Shown: positions 34,207 to 43,288, counted from the stretch's first letter. The stretch is DNA of 64,000 nt from WTFY01 sp026713925 (GCA_963662355.1 OY759361.1:558001-622000), one strand, 5' to 3'. Numbers and translations are program-made. Notes: generated by a model not told the origin, from the sequence alone.

Positions 34207-35127
34207 TCAGGGTGTCCCCCCATTTGAATCATCCTTTTCACCCGCAGGAGGATCCAGGGGCTGTGCGTCCCCCATTTCCTGTTCCTGCTCCTCGGCCGAC
34301 AGCGGAACCTGGGCCGGTTTTTCCTTCCGGGCCGGCCTTTTTCGTTTCTTCGACTCCGCTTCGGGCGCTGCCTGTTCCTCTTCTCGTTTCCTCGGGACCA
34401 CGATACGCGACAGCACCAGACCGATCTCGAACAGCAGCCACACCGGGATGGCCAGCAGCACCTGGGAGATCACGTCCGGAGGGGTAAGCAGCATGCCGAC
34501 GATAAAGGCGACCACGATGACGTACGGCCGCTTGGCGGCCAGCTGTTTCGGCGTGGTAACCCCCAGCCTGACAAGCACCAGGGTCACAATCGGCACTTCA
34601 AACGCCGCCCCGAAGGCAATGAATATCTTGATCACGAAATCCAGGTACCGCCCGATATCCGTCATGACCGCCACCCCTTCCGGGGCCACGCGGGTGAAAA
34701 ACCCGAACACCAGGGGAAAGACGATGAAATACGCAAAGGCCATGCCCACGTAAAACAGCGCCGAACTGGACACGAGGAGCGGGAACACCAGGCGCTTTTC
34801 GCTGCCGTACAGGCCCGGTGCGATGAAGGCCCAGGCATGGTACAGAATGATCGGGATCGCCACTACGATACTCACCAGGAACACGAGCTTGAACGGGGTC
34901 AGGAACGGCGAGGCCACCTCGATCGCCACCATCGAGCTGTCTTCCGGCAGGTGCGCCATCAGGGGGCCCGCCAGCCAGGCATACAGGGTGTTGGCAAACG
35001 GGAACAGGCCCACCAGCACGACCATCACACTCCCCGTCACCCACAGCAGCCTGCTGCGCAGTTCATACAGGTGCGACAGTAGGGTTTCCTGCTTGGATTC
35101 GGGGTCCCCGGAATCAGTCGGTTTCAT
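34207..35127 (-). CDS. tatC: Sec-independent protein translocase TatC
   Basis: 306 residues with six membrane segments, the twin-arginine signal-recognition subunit of the Tat translocon. TLLSHLYELRSRLLW at the N-terminus and SPFLTPFKLVFLVS, YFIVFPLVFGFF, LTPPDVISQVLLAIPVWLLFEIGL are hallmark segments. The C-terminal tail (about 60 residues, Glu/Lys-rich, KKRKRPARKEKP) is longer than in E. coli TatC and presumably cytoplasmic. It overlaps tatB by 14 bases, so translation is coupled. Confidence 0.96.
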   Translation of the reverse strand: MKPTDSGDPESKQETLLSHLYELRSRLLWVTGSVMVVLVGLFPFANTLYAWLAGPLMAHLPEDSSMVAIEVASPFLTPFKLVFLVSIVVAIPIILYHAWAFIAPGLYGSEKRLVFPLLVSSSALFYVGMAFAYFIVFPLVFGFFTRVAPEGVAVMTDIGRYLDFVIKIFIAFGAAFEVPIVTLVLVRLGVTTPKQLAAKRPYVIVVAFIVGMLLTPPDVISQVLLAIPVWLLFEIGLVLSRIVVPRKREEEQAAPEAESKKRKRPARKEKPAQVPLSAEEQEQEMGDAQPLDPPAGEKDDSNGGTP

Positions 35128-35491
35128 TCTTTTCAGACCCGGGACTCACTGGCGGCTCCCTTGCAGATTCGATCTGGTCTTCAACCGCCTTGACTAGCGG
35201 ATCCTCTTCCGGATCCTCTTCCGGGTCCAGTTCCTTCTCGATATCTTTCTGTGTCCCTTTCAGGATTTCTTTCAGTTCACCGATCTCGCTTTGCTGCTTG
35301 TCCAGGATCTCCTTGAGTTCGGCCGCGCGGATCTCGGATTCGATGTCCGCGCGAAAGGCCTCGAGTATGCGCCGGGCCTTGCCGACCCACCGGCCCGCCT
35401 GTCCGGCCAGGCGCGGCAGTCGTTCCGGTCCGACCACCAGCAGCACGACCACCATGACAATGGTGAGCTCCCAAAAGCCGAAATCAAACAT
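35114..35491 (-). CDS. tatB: Sec-independent protein translocase TatB
   Basis: 125 residues. MFDFGFWELTIVMVVVLLVV is the N-terminal membrane helix with the conserved Glu, followed by GPERLPRLAGQAGRWVGKAR, the amphipathic helix. An acidic, helical tail contains DPEEDPEEDP. TatB forms the substrate-receptor complex with TatC. It lies 12 bases after tatA and overlaps tatC. Confidence 0.95.
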   Translation of the reverse strand: MFDFGFWELTIVMVVVLLVVGPERLPRLAGQAGRWVGKARRILEAFRADIESEIRAAELKEILDKQQSEIGELKEILKGTQKDIEKELDPEEDPEEDPLVKAVEDQIESAREPPVSPGSEKNETD

Positions 35492-35503
35492 GGTCTGACA
35501 GGG

Positions 35504-35686
35504 TTACTCTTTCGGCGGGGCCTCATCCGTCTTGGAGTCCTCGGATTCACTGTCATCTTTCACGGATTTCCGGAAATTCTTGACTGCACTGCCGATGTCA
35601 CCGCCCATGTTGCGTAGTTTTTTGGTGCCGAAGATCAACAAGATGATCAGCAGTATGATCAGTAACTGCCAGGGGCTGATTCCCAT
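35504..35686 (-). CDS. tatA: Sec-independent protein translocase TatA
   Basis: 60 residues: MGISPWQLLIILLIILLIFG membrane helix, then TKKLRNMGGDIGSAVKNFRKS amphipathic helix and a short acidic tail. It is the pore-forming Tat subunit. It is shorter than E. coli TatA (89) but within the family range. The first of the tatABC genes, just after hisE. Confidence 0.95.
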   Translation of the reverse strand: MGISPWQLLIILLIILLIFGTKKLRNMGGDIGSAVKNFRKSVKDDSESEDSKTDEAPPKE

Positions 35687-35722
35687 AACGTAGTCTCCCG
35701 TTCAAAAAATTAAAGTCTGCGC

Positions 35723-36052
35723 TCACTGCGCGCGGCTGCGCCGGGCCTTCTCCACATGCCCCGAGACCCCGAATCGCCGGGCGAGCTCGGCCAGTACCGC
35801 CTCGTGGCCGCAGTCCCTGTAGGCCAGCAGCACCATGCAGTGAAACCACAGGTCCGCGATCTCGTGGACCAGGTGCGCAAGGTCCTCGTCCGCGCCCGCC
35901 TCCACGGTCTCGCCCGCCTCCTCGCTGATTTTAGCAAGAATCTTCTCCAGTCCGCCCGCATACAGGCTCGCCACGTAGGAGTCCTGCGCCGGGGCCCCCT
36001 TGCGCGCTTCCAAAACCTCGCTGATCTGCTGCAGGATACTCTCGGTATTCAT
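35723..36052 (-). CDS. hisE: Phosphoribosyl-ATP pyrophosphatase
   Basis: 109 residues, MazG-like helical fold. It hydrolyses phosphoribosyl-ATP to phosphoribosyl-AMP in histidine synthesis. Visible motifs are SYVASLYAGGLEKILAKISEEAGETVEAG (metal-binding EExxE) and DLAHLVHEIADLWFHCMVLLAY. It is a stand-alone HisE, not the HisIE fusion, and follows hisF directly. hisI, usually between hisF and hisE, is absent here. Confidence 0.94.
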   Translation of the reverse strand: MNTESILQQISEVLEARKGAPAQDSYVASLYAGGLEKILAKISEEAGETVEAGADEDLAHLVHEIADLWFHCMVLLAYRDCGHEAVLAELARRFGVSGHVEKARRSRAQ

Positions 36053-36111
36053 CGCTTGCGCCCTTGTGTTGACCGCCGGCCCCTACAGTATCACATGCCC
36101 GACACCGGACA

Positions 36112-36909
36112 CTATTCCGGCGCCTGGAGAGCGGGTGGGGTGCGGACCACGATGCCGTGGCGGGCCATGTACTCCTTCGCTTCGCGGATGGAATATTCAC
36201 CGAAATGAAAGATGCTCGCCGCCAGCACCGCGTCCGCCTTGCCCAGCGTGACCCCCTCGACCAGGTGGGCCAGCGTGCCGACCCCTCCGGAGGCGATCAC
36301 CGGGATGCTCACGGCTTCACTCACGGCCCGCGTCAGCGCCAGGTCGAACCCCGTCTTCACGCCGTCACGGTCCATGCTGGTCAGCAGGATCTCCCCGGCA
36401 CCGAGGCGCTGCATGTTCCGCGCCCACTCCACGGCATCGATGCCCGTGGGCTTGCGCCCCCCGTGGGTGAAGATCTCCCAGCGCAGCGCCTCCCCCTGCC
36501 CGCTGACCTGCTTGGCATCGATGGCCACCACGATGCATTGCGACCCGGTCTTGCTGCTGGCCTCGTACACGAATTCCGGGTTGAACACGGCTGCGGTATT
36601 GATCGCCACCTTGTCCGCCCCGGCATTGAGCAGGGTCCGGATGTCCTGCACCTTGCGGATCCCGCCACCGACAGTGAGCGGGATGAACACCTCGCCAGCC
36701 ACCTGCTCCACCACGTGCACCATGGTGTCGCGGTCATCGGAACTGGCGGTGATGTCCAGGAACGTCACCTCGTCTGCCCCCTCCCGGTCGTAGCGCTTGG
36801 CCACCTCGACCGGGTCGCCCGCATCGCGGATGTCGACGAAGCGCACGCCCTTGACCACGCGACCGGCATCGACGTCCAGGCAGGGGATGATTCTCTTTGC
36901 AAGCGCCAT
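36112..36909 (-). CDS. hisF: Imidazole glycerol phosphate synthase, cyclase subunit
   Basis: 265 residues, TIM barrel. With HisH it makes imidazole glycerol phosphate and AICAR from PRFAR and glutamine-derived ammonia. The N-terminus IIPCLDVDAGRVVKGVRFVDI carries the catalytic Asp, and CIVVAIDAKQV the second one. Phosphate-binding VGGGIRKVQD and IASGGVGTLAHL are present. Positioned between hisA and hisE in the operon. Confidence 0.97.
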   Translation of the reverse strand: MALAKRIIPCLDVDAGRVVKGVRFVDIRDAGDPVEVAKRYDREGADEVTFLDITASSDDRDTMVHVVEQVAGEVFIPLTVGGGIRKVQDIRTLLNAGADKVAINTAAVFNPEFVYEASSKTGSQCIVVAIDAKQVSGQGEALRWEIFTHGGRKPTGIDAVEWARNMQRLGAGEILLTSMDRDGVKTGFDLALTRAVSEAVSIPVIASGGVGTLAHLVEGVTLGKADAVLAASIFHFGEYSIREAKEYMARHGIVVRTPPALQAPE

Positions 36910-36980
36910 GGGTGTGCGAGAGGAAAGCTGGCTTGGGTTTCAGGCAGGCCGGCGCAGGGTGCGTTCAGGAAAGGCAGGCG

Positions 36981-37721
36981 TCATGACGTGCCGGCGGCAT
37001 CGGCAAGCGCCTGGGCATGTTCCAGCTCGATGGTCCCCTCGTACAGCGCACGTCCCACGATGACCCCGATGATCCCCTCCTCGTCGCATTCGCACAATCG
37101 CCGGATGTCGTTCTCGTCGGTCACGCCACCCGATGCGATCACCGGGATGTGAATGGAGCCTGCGAGCTCCACGGTCGACTCGACGTTCAGGCCCCGCATC
37201 ATGCCGTCGCGCCCGATGTCCGTGAACACGATGGCCGCCACCCCGTCCGTCTCGAAATGCTGCGCCATGTCGATGACGTCGTGACGCGACAGCTTGGACC
37301 AGCCGTCGACGGCCACCTTGCCGTCGCGTGCGTCCAGCCCGACGATGATGTGCCCGGGGAACTCCAGGCACAGGTCGTTCACGAAATGCGGGGAGCTGAT
37401 GGCACGGGTGCCGAGGATGACGTACTGCACGCCGATATCCAGGTAGTCCTGCACGGTGTCCTCATGGCGGATGCCGCCGCCGACCTGGATCGGAAGGTCC
37501 GGATGGGCGGCGGCGATGGCACGCACGATCTCGGCATTTTTCGGTGCCCCGGACGCAGCCCCGTCCAGGTCCACGATGTGCAGGCGCCGCGCACCGGCCT
37601 CGACCCAGCGCGCGGCCATCGCCACCGGGTCCTCGGAGAACACGGTGACATCATCCATGGCGCCTTGTCGCAGGCGCACGCATTTCCCGTCTTTCAGATC
37701 GATGGCTGGGATGACGAGCAT
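36981..37721 (-). CDS. hisA: ProFAR isomerase (phosphoribosyl-formimino-AICAR-P isomerase)
   Basis: About 246 residues from MLVIPAIDLKDGKCVRL. The frame is open 56 codons further upstream, but that part overlaps hisH and is not HisA-like. The catalytic Asp are in AIDLKDG and GLDARDGKVAVDGW. VGGGIRHEDTVQ, FTDIGRDGMMRG and IASGGVTDENDI are typical. It opens the ProFAR ring in the fourth step of histidine synthesis. It lies 25 bases after hisH. Confidence 0.97.
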   Translation of the reverse strand: MLVIPAIDLKDGKCVRLRQGAMDDVTVFSEDPVAMAARWVEAGARRLHIVDLDGAASGAPKNAEIVRAIAAAHPDLPIQVGGGIRHEDTVQDYLDIGVQYVILGTRAISSPHFVNDLCLEFPGHIIVGLDARDGKVAVDGWSKLSRHDVIDMAQHFETDGVAAIVFTDIGRDGMMRGLNVESTVELAGSIHIPVIASGGVTDENDIRRLCECDEEGIIGVIVGRALYEGTIELEHAQALADAAGTS

Positions 37722-37746
37722 GTTCGGATACAAGATCGGGCGACGG

Positions 37747-38394
37747 TCAGTTACCGTCCCAGTGCATGAAGTTGCTGAGCAGGCGCAGTCCCGGGGCGGC
37801 GCTTTTTTCCGGATGGCATTGCATGGCGAACACGTTGTCGCGGGCAATGGCGGATGCGAACGGGATGCCGTAGTCGGTGGTGCCGGCAACCATTGAAGGT
37901 TCGGTGCAGTGCACGAAGTAGCTGTGTACGAAATAGAAGTAGCTGGAGGGCGGGATGCCTGCCCACAGCGGATGGTCCTGGTCCTGGCGGATGCAGTTCC
38001 AGCCCATGTGCGGGACCTTGTAGCAGCCTTCGCCCGCGCCTACCGATACATGGTCGCCAAAATATTTCACGCTGCCGTCATACAATGCCAGGCACCCGGT
38101 GCCCTGGTTCTCCTCACTTTCCTGCATGAGCACCTGCATCCCCATGCAGATTCCCAGAAACGGTTTTTGCCGTGCAGCCTCCATCACCGCCTCGCTCAAT
38201 TCCAGCGCGCGCAAGGCGCGCATGCAGTCGTGCGCAGCGCCCTGGCCCGGGAAAATCACCTTGTCGCTGGATGCGATCTCTTCAGACCTCGACGTGGTCC
38301 GTACGCTGTCTGCAGGCCCGGCAACATGCTCGACCGCCCGGGTTACAGAATAAAGGTTTCCAATCCCGTAATCAATGATCGCAATCCGGCTCAT
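37747..38394 (-). CDS. hisH: Imidazole glycerol phosphate synthase, glutaminase subunit
   Basis: 215 residues from MSRIAIIDYGIGNLYSV; the longer open frame upstream overlaps hisB and is rejected. Class I glutamine amidotransferase with nucleophile Cys in FLGICMGMQVLM, oxyanion-loop motif VIFPGQGA and His-Glu in MQCHPEKS. It supplies ammonia to HisF. Usual length and operon position. Confidence 0.96.
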   Translation of the reverse strand: MSRIAIIDYGIGNLYSVTRAVEHVAGPADSVRTTSRSEEIASSDKVIFPGQGAAHDCMRALRALELSEAVMEAARQKPFLGICMGMQVLMQESEENQGTGCLALYDGSVKYFGDHVSVGAGEGCYKVPHMGWNCIRQDQDHPLWAGIPPSSYFYFVHSYFVHCTEPSMVAGTTDYGIPFASAIARDNVFAMQCHPEKSAAPGLRLLSNFMHWDGN

Positions 38395-38440
38395 GGGTGT
38401 GCAGTCTACATGCCAGTGGACGCGAGTGCTCAGCGCACGG

Positions 38441-39034
38441 TCACAGGCTGCCCTTGGTCGACGGGACCTCTCCTTGCATGCGGGGATCGGGGTTGACGGC
38501 GATGCGCAGCGCACGGCCGAAGGCCTTGAACACGGTCTCGGCAATATGGTGCGAGTTGGACCCCGACAGGTTGTCGATATGCAGGGTCACGTTCGCATGG
38601 TTGACAAACCCCTGGAAGAACTCGTGGATGAGGTCGACGTCGAAATCGCCCACCCGCGCACGCGGGAACTGCACCCGGAACTCCAGGCCCGGGCGCCCGG
38701 AAAAATCGATCACCACCCGGGAGAGCGCTTCGTCCAGCGGCACGTAGGCATACCCGTAGCGGTAGATGCCCTTCTTGTCGCCGATGGCCTGTGCAAAGGC
38801 CTGGCCCAGCGTGATGCCGACGTCCTCGACGGTATGATGCGCATCGATTTCCAGGTCCCCCTTGGCATGCAGGTCGAGATCAAGCCTCCCGTGGCGGGCC
38901 ACCTGGTCGAGCATGTGCTCGAAAAAGGGCAGGCCGGTGTCGAGTTCCGCCCGGCCGCTGCCGTCCAGGTTCAGCTGGACCGCGATCCGGGTCTCACGGG
39001 TATTGCGTTCAATGCTTGCGGTTCGCGTGCTCAT
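38441..39034 (-). CDS. hisB: Imidazoleglycerol-phosphate dehydratase
   Basis: 197 residues, the single-function form as in most bacteria (not the HisB fusion with the phosphatase). Metal-binding motifs are FFEHMLDQVARHG, DAHHTVEDVGI and SNSHHIAETVFKAFGRAL. RTASIERNTRETRIAVQLNLDG opens the protein. It dehydrates imidazole glycerol phosphate to imidazole acetol phosphate. The first his gene in this run, after dtd. Confidence 0.97.
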   Translation of the reverse strand: MSTRTASIERNTRETRIAVQLNLDGSGRAELDTGLPFFEHMLDQVARHGRLDLDLHAKGDLEIDAHHTVEDVGITLGQAFAQAIGDKKGIYRYGYAYVPLDEALSRVVIDFSGRPGLEFRVQFPRARVGDFDVDLIHEFFQGFVNHANVTLHIDNLSGSNSHHIAETVFKAFGRALRIAVNPDPRMQGEVPSTKGSL

Positions 39035-39083
39035 GGCGACAGGGAAAAGAGGGTTCAGTACTACGTGTTCGTGTGGCAGACCG

Positions 39084-39521
39084 TTACAGTTGCAGCCAGA
39101 ATGTCACCGGCCCGTCATTGACCGAGTGCACCTGCATGTAGGCGCCAAATACGCCCGTTTGCACTTTAGCATACCTTGATTTCATTTTGTCTGCGAAATC
39201 ATCGAACAGGACGGCGGCACGGGCAGGCGGTGCGGCCTGCGAAAAGTTCGCACGCAGGCCCTTGCGGGTATCCGCTGCCAGCGTGAACTGCGGGACCAGC
39301 AAGACCTCGCCCCGCGCCTGTTCGACACTGCGGTTCATGCGGTGCGCATCGTCCGCAAACATGCGGTAAGCAAGGACGCGCTCGCTCATGCGCACAAGGA
39401 TGTCCTCGTTGTCACCAGGCTGCAGGGCCACGTAGACCAGGAGCCCCTGGCCGATGCGTGCCACGCAATCGCCGTTGACGTCCACGCTTGCACTTCGTAC
39501 GCGCTGCAGCAGGGCGATCAT
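39084..39521 (-). CDS. dtd: D-aminoacyl-tRNA deacylase
   Basis: 145 residues, the normal length. It removes D-amino acids (and misacylated Gly) from tRNA, protecting translation. MIALLQRVRSASVDVNG, the SQFT-type motif as PQFTLAADTRKGLRANFS and the C-terminal NDGPVTFWLQL (Gly-cisPro-type loop NxGPVT) are all present. It lies between pip and hisB on the same strand with about 50-base gaps. Confidence 0.96.
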   Translation of the reverse strand: MIALLQRVRSASVDVNGDCVARIGQGLLVYVALQPGDNEDILVRMSERVLAYRMFADDAHRMNRSVEQARGEVLLVPQFTLAADTRKGLRANFSQAAPPARAAVLFDDFADKMKSRYAKVQTGVFGAYMQVHSVNDGPVTFWLQL

Positions 39522-39570
39522 TCAGTCCGGCCTGCAGTGCCTGCCCTGCAGCGTTGCGTGGTGGTGATCA

Positions 39571-40521
39571 TCATGCGTCACTGAATTTGCGCGTGGCGCG
39601 CACCAGGGCATCGATGATTTCGGGCTCGGCTGCAGAGTGTCCCGACCGGGGAGCGACCGTGAACTCGGCCTCGGGCCAGGCCCGGTGCAGCGCCCAGGCC
39701 TGCTCGACGGGACACACCACGTCGTAGCGCCCGTGCACGATCACGCCGGGGATGCCCTTGAGCCTGTGCACATCGTCCAGGACCTGGTTGTCGCGCAGGA
39801 AGGAGTCGTGCATGAAATAGTGGCACTCGATGCGCGCCAGGCTCAGGGCCGTGGCCTGTTGTGCAAAATGCTCCAGCACCTCGGGCTTCGTGACCAGGTT
39901 GGAGGTGCTGCCCTCCCAGGCGGACCAGGCGCGTGCGGCCTCGCGCTGCACGTCCGGGTCATCCGATGTCAGGCGCCGGTAGAACGCTGCGACCAGGTCG
40001 TGTCTCTCTTTCGGCGGGATGACCCGGATGTACGCCTCCCACAATTCCGGGTGGATCCACCCGGCACCCTCCTGGTAAAACCACCGGATGTCCCGCCTGC
40101 GGCACAGGAAGATGCCGCGCAGGATGAGTCCTGCAACACGCTGCGGATACGCCTCGGCATAGACCAGTGCAAGGGTCGCCCCCCACGAGCCGCCGAACAC
40201 CAGCCAGGTGTCAATTTGCAGGTGCATGCGGATACGTTCGATATCGGCAACAAGATTTTGAGTCGTGTTGCCACGCAATTCCGCATGCGGCGTGGAGCGC
40301 CCGCAGCCGCGCTGGTCGTACAGGATGATCCGGTAATGTTCCGGGTCGAAGAACCGGCGGTGAAAGGCCTCACATCCGGCCCCCGGACCGCCGTGCAGGA
40401 ACACGACGGGTGTGCCTTCGGGATTGCCGCATTCCTCGACCCACAGGGTGTGCAGGTCAGACACCTTGAGCTTGAACTCAAAGTACGGTTTGATCTCCGG
40501 ATACAGTTGCAGGTATTCCAT
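39571..40521 (-). CDS. pip: Proline iminopeptidase
   Basis: 316 residues, alpha/beta-hydrolase (peptidase S33) that releases N-terminal proline from peptides. VFLHGGPGAGC (oxyanion region), DQRGCGRSTPHAELRGNTTQNLVADIE, the nucleophile elbow VFGGSWGATLALVYA, and a late His in APRSGHSAAEP support it, with Asp in VHGRYDVVCP. Cytoplasmic. First of the minus-strand run that continues to gpmI. Confidence 0.95.
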   Translation of the reverse strand: MEYLQLYPEIKPYFEFKLKVSDLHTLWVEECGNPEGTPVVFLHGGPGAGCEAFHRRFFDPEHYRIILYDQRGCGRSTPHAELRGNTTQNLVADIERIRMHLQIDTWLVFGGSWGATLALVYAEAYPQRVAGLILRGIFLCRRRDIRWFYQEGAGWIHPELWEAYIRVIPPKERHDLVAAFYRRLTSDDPDVQREAARAWSAWEGSTSNLVTKPEVLEHFAQQATALSLARIECHYFMHDSFLRDNQVLDDVHRLKGIPGVIVHGRYDVVCPVEQAWALHRAWPEAEFTVAPRSGHSAAEPEIIDALVRATRKFSDA

Positions 40522-40660
40522 AGCGTGATTTCAGGAAATGGGTCGACAGTCCTAGATGGAAATTTTCGGGAATTATTATTACACCATAAGCCCGCTCATC
40601 TGGATATCCGGTACGCTTTTTCTCTCGCCATGCCGGCCATGCCCGCTGTCAGACAACACA

Positions 40661-41253
40661 TGCGCTCACTCTCCTATACACAAGTCCCGCAAGCCATCGA
40701 AGTTGTCAGGAACTCGAGAGCTTCCCTGCCTGCCAGGGCCTGCCTTGAATTTGTGATCCTGACGGCATGCAGAAGTGGGGAGGCACGTCTTGCACGGTGG
40801 AGAGAAATCAATTTCGATGAGCACCTATGGATCATTCCGCCCGTGCGTATGAAACAGGGACGTGAACACCGCCAGCCGTTATGTGGTCAGGCCATTACCC
40901 TGTTGAAAAGCCTGCACGAACTTCGAGATGAATGCGACCTGGTATTTCCATCGCCGATGAAAAAGGGCAAGCCGCTGCCGGATATGTTTCTCACAAAAGT
41001 GCCAAGGGACAATGGCCTTGCAGACCATGCAACGGTTCACGGATTCACAAGCTCATTTCGAACCTGGGCCAGTGAACGTACGGATGCGGATCATGCCGTC
41101 ATGGAACTGTGTCTTGCACATGCTGTAGGAAGTGCAGTTGAACAGGCGTATGCACGATCTGATTTGCTTGCAAAACGTCGCCGATTAATGGACCAATGGG
41201 GCTCGTTCGTTGTTGGCAGCAATGACAGGAAAGTGGTGCAGTTCCATGGGTAG
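40661..41253 (+). pseudogene. P4-type integrase relic (catalytic domain only)
   Basis: About 198 codons: MRSLSYTQVPQAIEVV, FVILTACRSGEARLARWREI, IPPVRMKQGREHRQPL and HGFTSSFRTWASERT, then the Tyr in VEQAYARSDL. This is the C-terminal half of the P4/DUF4102-type tyrosine integrases. The N-terminal DNA-binding half is missing and the HxxR motif reads HGFT, so the second catalytic Arg is lost. Its position beside hipBA and IS debris marks an old insertion site downstream of pip. Confidence 0.75.
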
Positions 41254-41294
41254 AAATTTACCGCCTGAAATTTCACCTGAAGATGACCCGCTGT

Positions 41295-41330
41295 CCTGAC
41301 CCCCCAAAGCTTGGTCCAGATCCAGGAGTA
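41295..41330. repeat. IS-end-like sequence, left of hipBA
   Basis: CCTGACCCCCCAAAGCTTGG then TCCAGATCCAGG resembles the sequence at 43218 (CCTGCCCCCCTGAACTTGAT then CCAGACTTAGG), in the same orientation. The right copy sits just before an IS3 orfA start, so both look like IS3-family left ends. Confidence 0.45.
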
Positions 41331-41378
41331 CGTTTAGGGGCAGGACATAATTTATTTAAGAACAACTGAAATACTCAA

Positions 41379-42653
41379 TTATGGTGTATCAATCCTGAAA
41401 TCCTGTTGGAGATTACGCCAATGGCTATTTAACCCATTCTTATGAGTTTCATCCATGGGCAGCTTTTTCAGGGCATCCGGCCATAGTGAGCGGGCTTTTT
41501 CCATCACATCGTCGAGATGTGGCTTGATAGCCCGCCAGGGAATGCCTGCTCTATCGGCCCAAGACTTAAAGTTGGCTACCGTTACTGCATACCATTCCCT
41601 TGTTTTGCCAAGGTTAAGTGCGAATTTTGTCTCGTCTTCGATATAGACGCTCGTTGTCACGATGTCATAGGCAGGAGAAATTCGGGGCGTTATTTGATCC
41701 TGATACAGCAGGCTCCAGTTCTTGAGATGAGCGTCACCATTGGCAAGTAATATGTTGACCAGTAGTCGGCGGGCAAGTTGCTGGACATCAGCCAGGCTAT
41801 CTCCGGAATACTCGTAAATCACTCTGCCGATATGCTCGTAGTTCGCGGAGTTATACTTTTCGTGTGAGTATTTCACAAGTATTTGCGCAAAGTCTTCCAT
41901 GTGAATGCGTTCATTATCACTGCGATCAAATCGTTTGATGGCGAATGCCTGCTTTTCATCAGGCAGGTTGATTTGCGGAAGGTTATCAAGCTTGTCCAGG
42001 CGGACCAGCTTAATTTCAGGAATATCGATACCCACCATCGCAGCCAAAGACATCGCCGTATACTCATTGAGTGGCAGATTCTTGTGTTTGGTGGATGGCG
42101 TTTTAATAATCCAGTCGCCCAGCACATCGTGCTTTGACAGGGTATAGCGTCCATCTTTTTCCTTCATGGAAAATTTCATTTGAATGCCTGCTAATGAAAA
42201 TTTATTCTCTTGTATTCCTTTATCGAATTTAACGGCCTTTGCTTTTCCGTGTGTAGTTAACATGCTGTCAGGTACATCTTCAGGCTCCATGGGTGTTGCA
42301 ACTAATGCGCCAGGCAAGTCTTCGCCTAGATAGGAAAAGAGGTGAAATTCGTTATCGACATGGACTTTCAGTCCTTGTGCTATCAGCTCTCTCAATGACC
42401 CTTCAGGTAACAGGTTAGATAAAACTGGATGCAGTCTTTGATTCTTTGTCCAAGGCTTGGACATGAGTTCTTCTGAGCGCGGAAAATCTGGATGAGTAAT
42501 CAGGCTGAATGCAGGGCGGCCAGGGTCGCCTGTGAACTCATCCGCAAAGCTCAGGACGTTGCGGCCATTGTTAAAGCCCGCCAGGTGGCCAATCAATCTG
42601 TCATGCAGTGTTAGCTGAAGGACGTTGACTTCATCGCTACTTTCCTTGTTCAT
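41379..42653 (-). CDS. hipA: HipA-family Ser/Thr kinase toxin
   Basis: 424 residues. HipA kinases phosphorylate targets such as glutamyl-tRNA synthetase and induce dormancy. The N-terminal HipA_N domain covers about 1-110 (LLPEGSLRELIAQ), then SLAGIQMKFSM (153-163), AIKRFDR (238-244, ATP lysine), the catalytic loop NGDAHLKNWSL (305-315, Asp307) and SPAYDIVTT (Asp330, metal). All key residues are intact. The start overlaps the hipB stop by 4 bases. AT-rich relative to flanks and surrounded by integrase and IS debris, consistent with acquisition. Confidence 0.9.
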   Translation of the reverse strand: MNKESSDEVNVLQLTLHDRLIGHLAGFNNGRNVLSFADEFTGDPGRPAFSLITHPDFPRSEELMSKPWTKNQRLHPVLSNLLPEGSLRELIAQGLKVHVDNEFHLFSYLGEDLPGALVATPMEPEDVPDSMLTTHGKAKAVKFDKGIQENKFSLAGIQMKFSMKEKDGRYTLSKHDVLGDWIIKTPSTKHKNLPLNEYTAMSLAAMVGIDIPEIKLVRLDKLDNLPQINLPDEKQAFAIKRFDRSDNERIHMEDFAQILVKYSHEKYNSANYEHIGRVIYEYSGDSLADVQQLARRLLVNILLANGDAHLKNWSLLYQDQITPRISPAYDIVTTSVYIEDETKFALNLGKTREWYAVTVANFKSWADRAGIPWRAIKPHLDDVMEKARSLWPDALKKLPMDETHKNGLNSHWRNLQQDFRIDTP

Positions 42654-42964
42654 TCATCATCTCCCAGCAAATCTTGCCAGGGGTCATCGGACAAGTGCTT
42701 TTCCTCTTTAGCTTTTACAGGCTGGATATTGAACGTCTCACCTTTGAGCACAGCCTTTACGACATTTAGTTTCTCTTGGGGAATTAGCAGGATTTCGCTT
42801 TTCAGACCTTTGGCAATGAGTTCCAATGTGTCGAGCCTTGGATTGCCTTTGGATTCCAGATTCTGATATTGCTGGCGGGATATACCGACACGCAGCATCA
42901 TGTCATGCTGTTTCAGCCCTAACTGTATTCGGCGTTTTTTGAGTTGATCTAGTAGCACTTTCAT
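42650..42964 (-). CDS. hipB: HipB-type HTH antitoxin
   Basis: 104 residues. The Xre-type HTH occupies about 5-60 (LKKRRIQLGLKQHDMMLRVG then ISRQQYQNLESKGNPRLDTLELIAKGL). An acidic tail follows (SDDPWQDLLGDDE), which may be the flexible degradation-prone end. It should neutralise HipA and repress the operon, probably at the dyad 23 bases upstream. The ATGA overlap with hipA couples translation. Confidence 0.88.
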   Translation of the reverse strand: MKVLLDQLKKRRIQLGLKQHDMMLRVGISRQQYQNLESKGNPRLDTLELIAKGLKSEILLIPQEKLNVVKAVLKGETFNIQPVKAKEEKHLSDDPWQDLLGDDE

Positions 42965-42986
42965 AATGAAACATATTTATTGCTTG

Positions 42987-43007
42987 AATATATAATAGAC
43001 ATATATT
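42987..43007. promoter_or_regulatory. Inverted repeat in the hipBA promoter
   Basis: Perfect arms AATATAT and ATATATT with a 7-base spacer, in very AT-rich DNA 23 bases before the hipB start. Size and place fit a HipB-type operator, although AT-rich dyads also arise by chance. Confidence 0.45.
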
Positions 43008-43217
43008 AGTTGTTATTATTAATTTCAGCAATAATTATATTGCTTTAACGTGTTTTGTGTTTAAAAATCTCAAAAAGCAACAAACATGTTTCCATTTGAA
43101 GCCTCAGAACTCCAGGTTATTACCCCTATCGATATCAATGTCCCGATCAGCGCGGAATAACCGGTCAGGCTCAACTTCTGTGATCCAGCCTTTTCCTTAT
43201 GTCGGAATGATGAGTGA

Positions 43218-43250
43218 CCTGCCCCCCTGAACTTGATCCAGACTTAGGTG
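43218..43250. repeat. IS-end-like sequence, right of hipBA
   Basis: Direct-orientation relative of 41295-41330, about 40 bases before an IS3 orfA-like start codon. Confidence 0.45.
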
Positions 43251-43288
43251 TAAAACTCTCATAACGGGTGGATATCAGGGGTGTCATC

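Noticed and set aside
39637..41253. One long plus-strand frame spanning pip and the integrase relic
   Set aside because: The first two thirds are the antisense of pip; only the part from about 40650 resembles an integrase.
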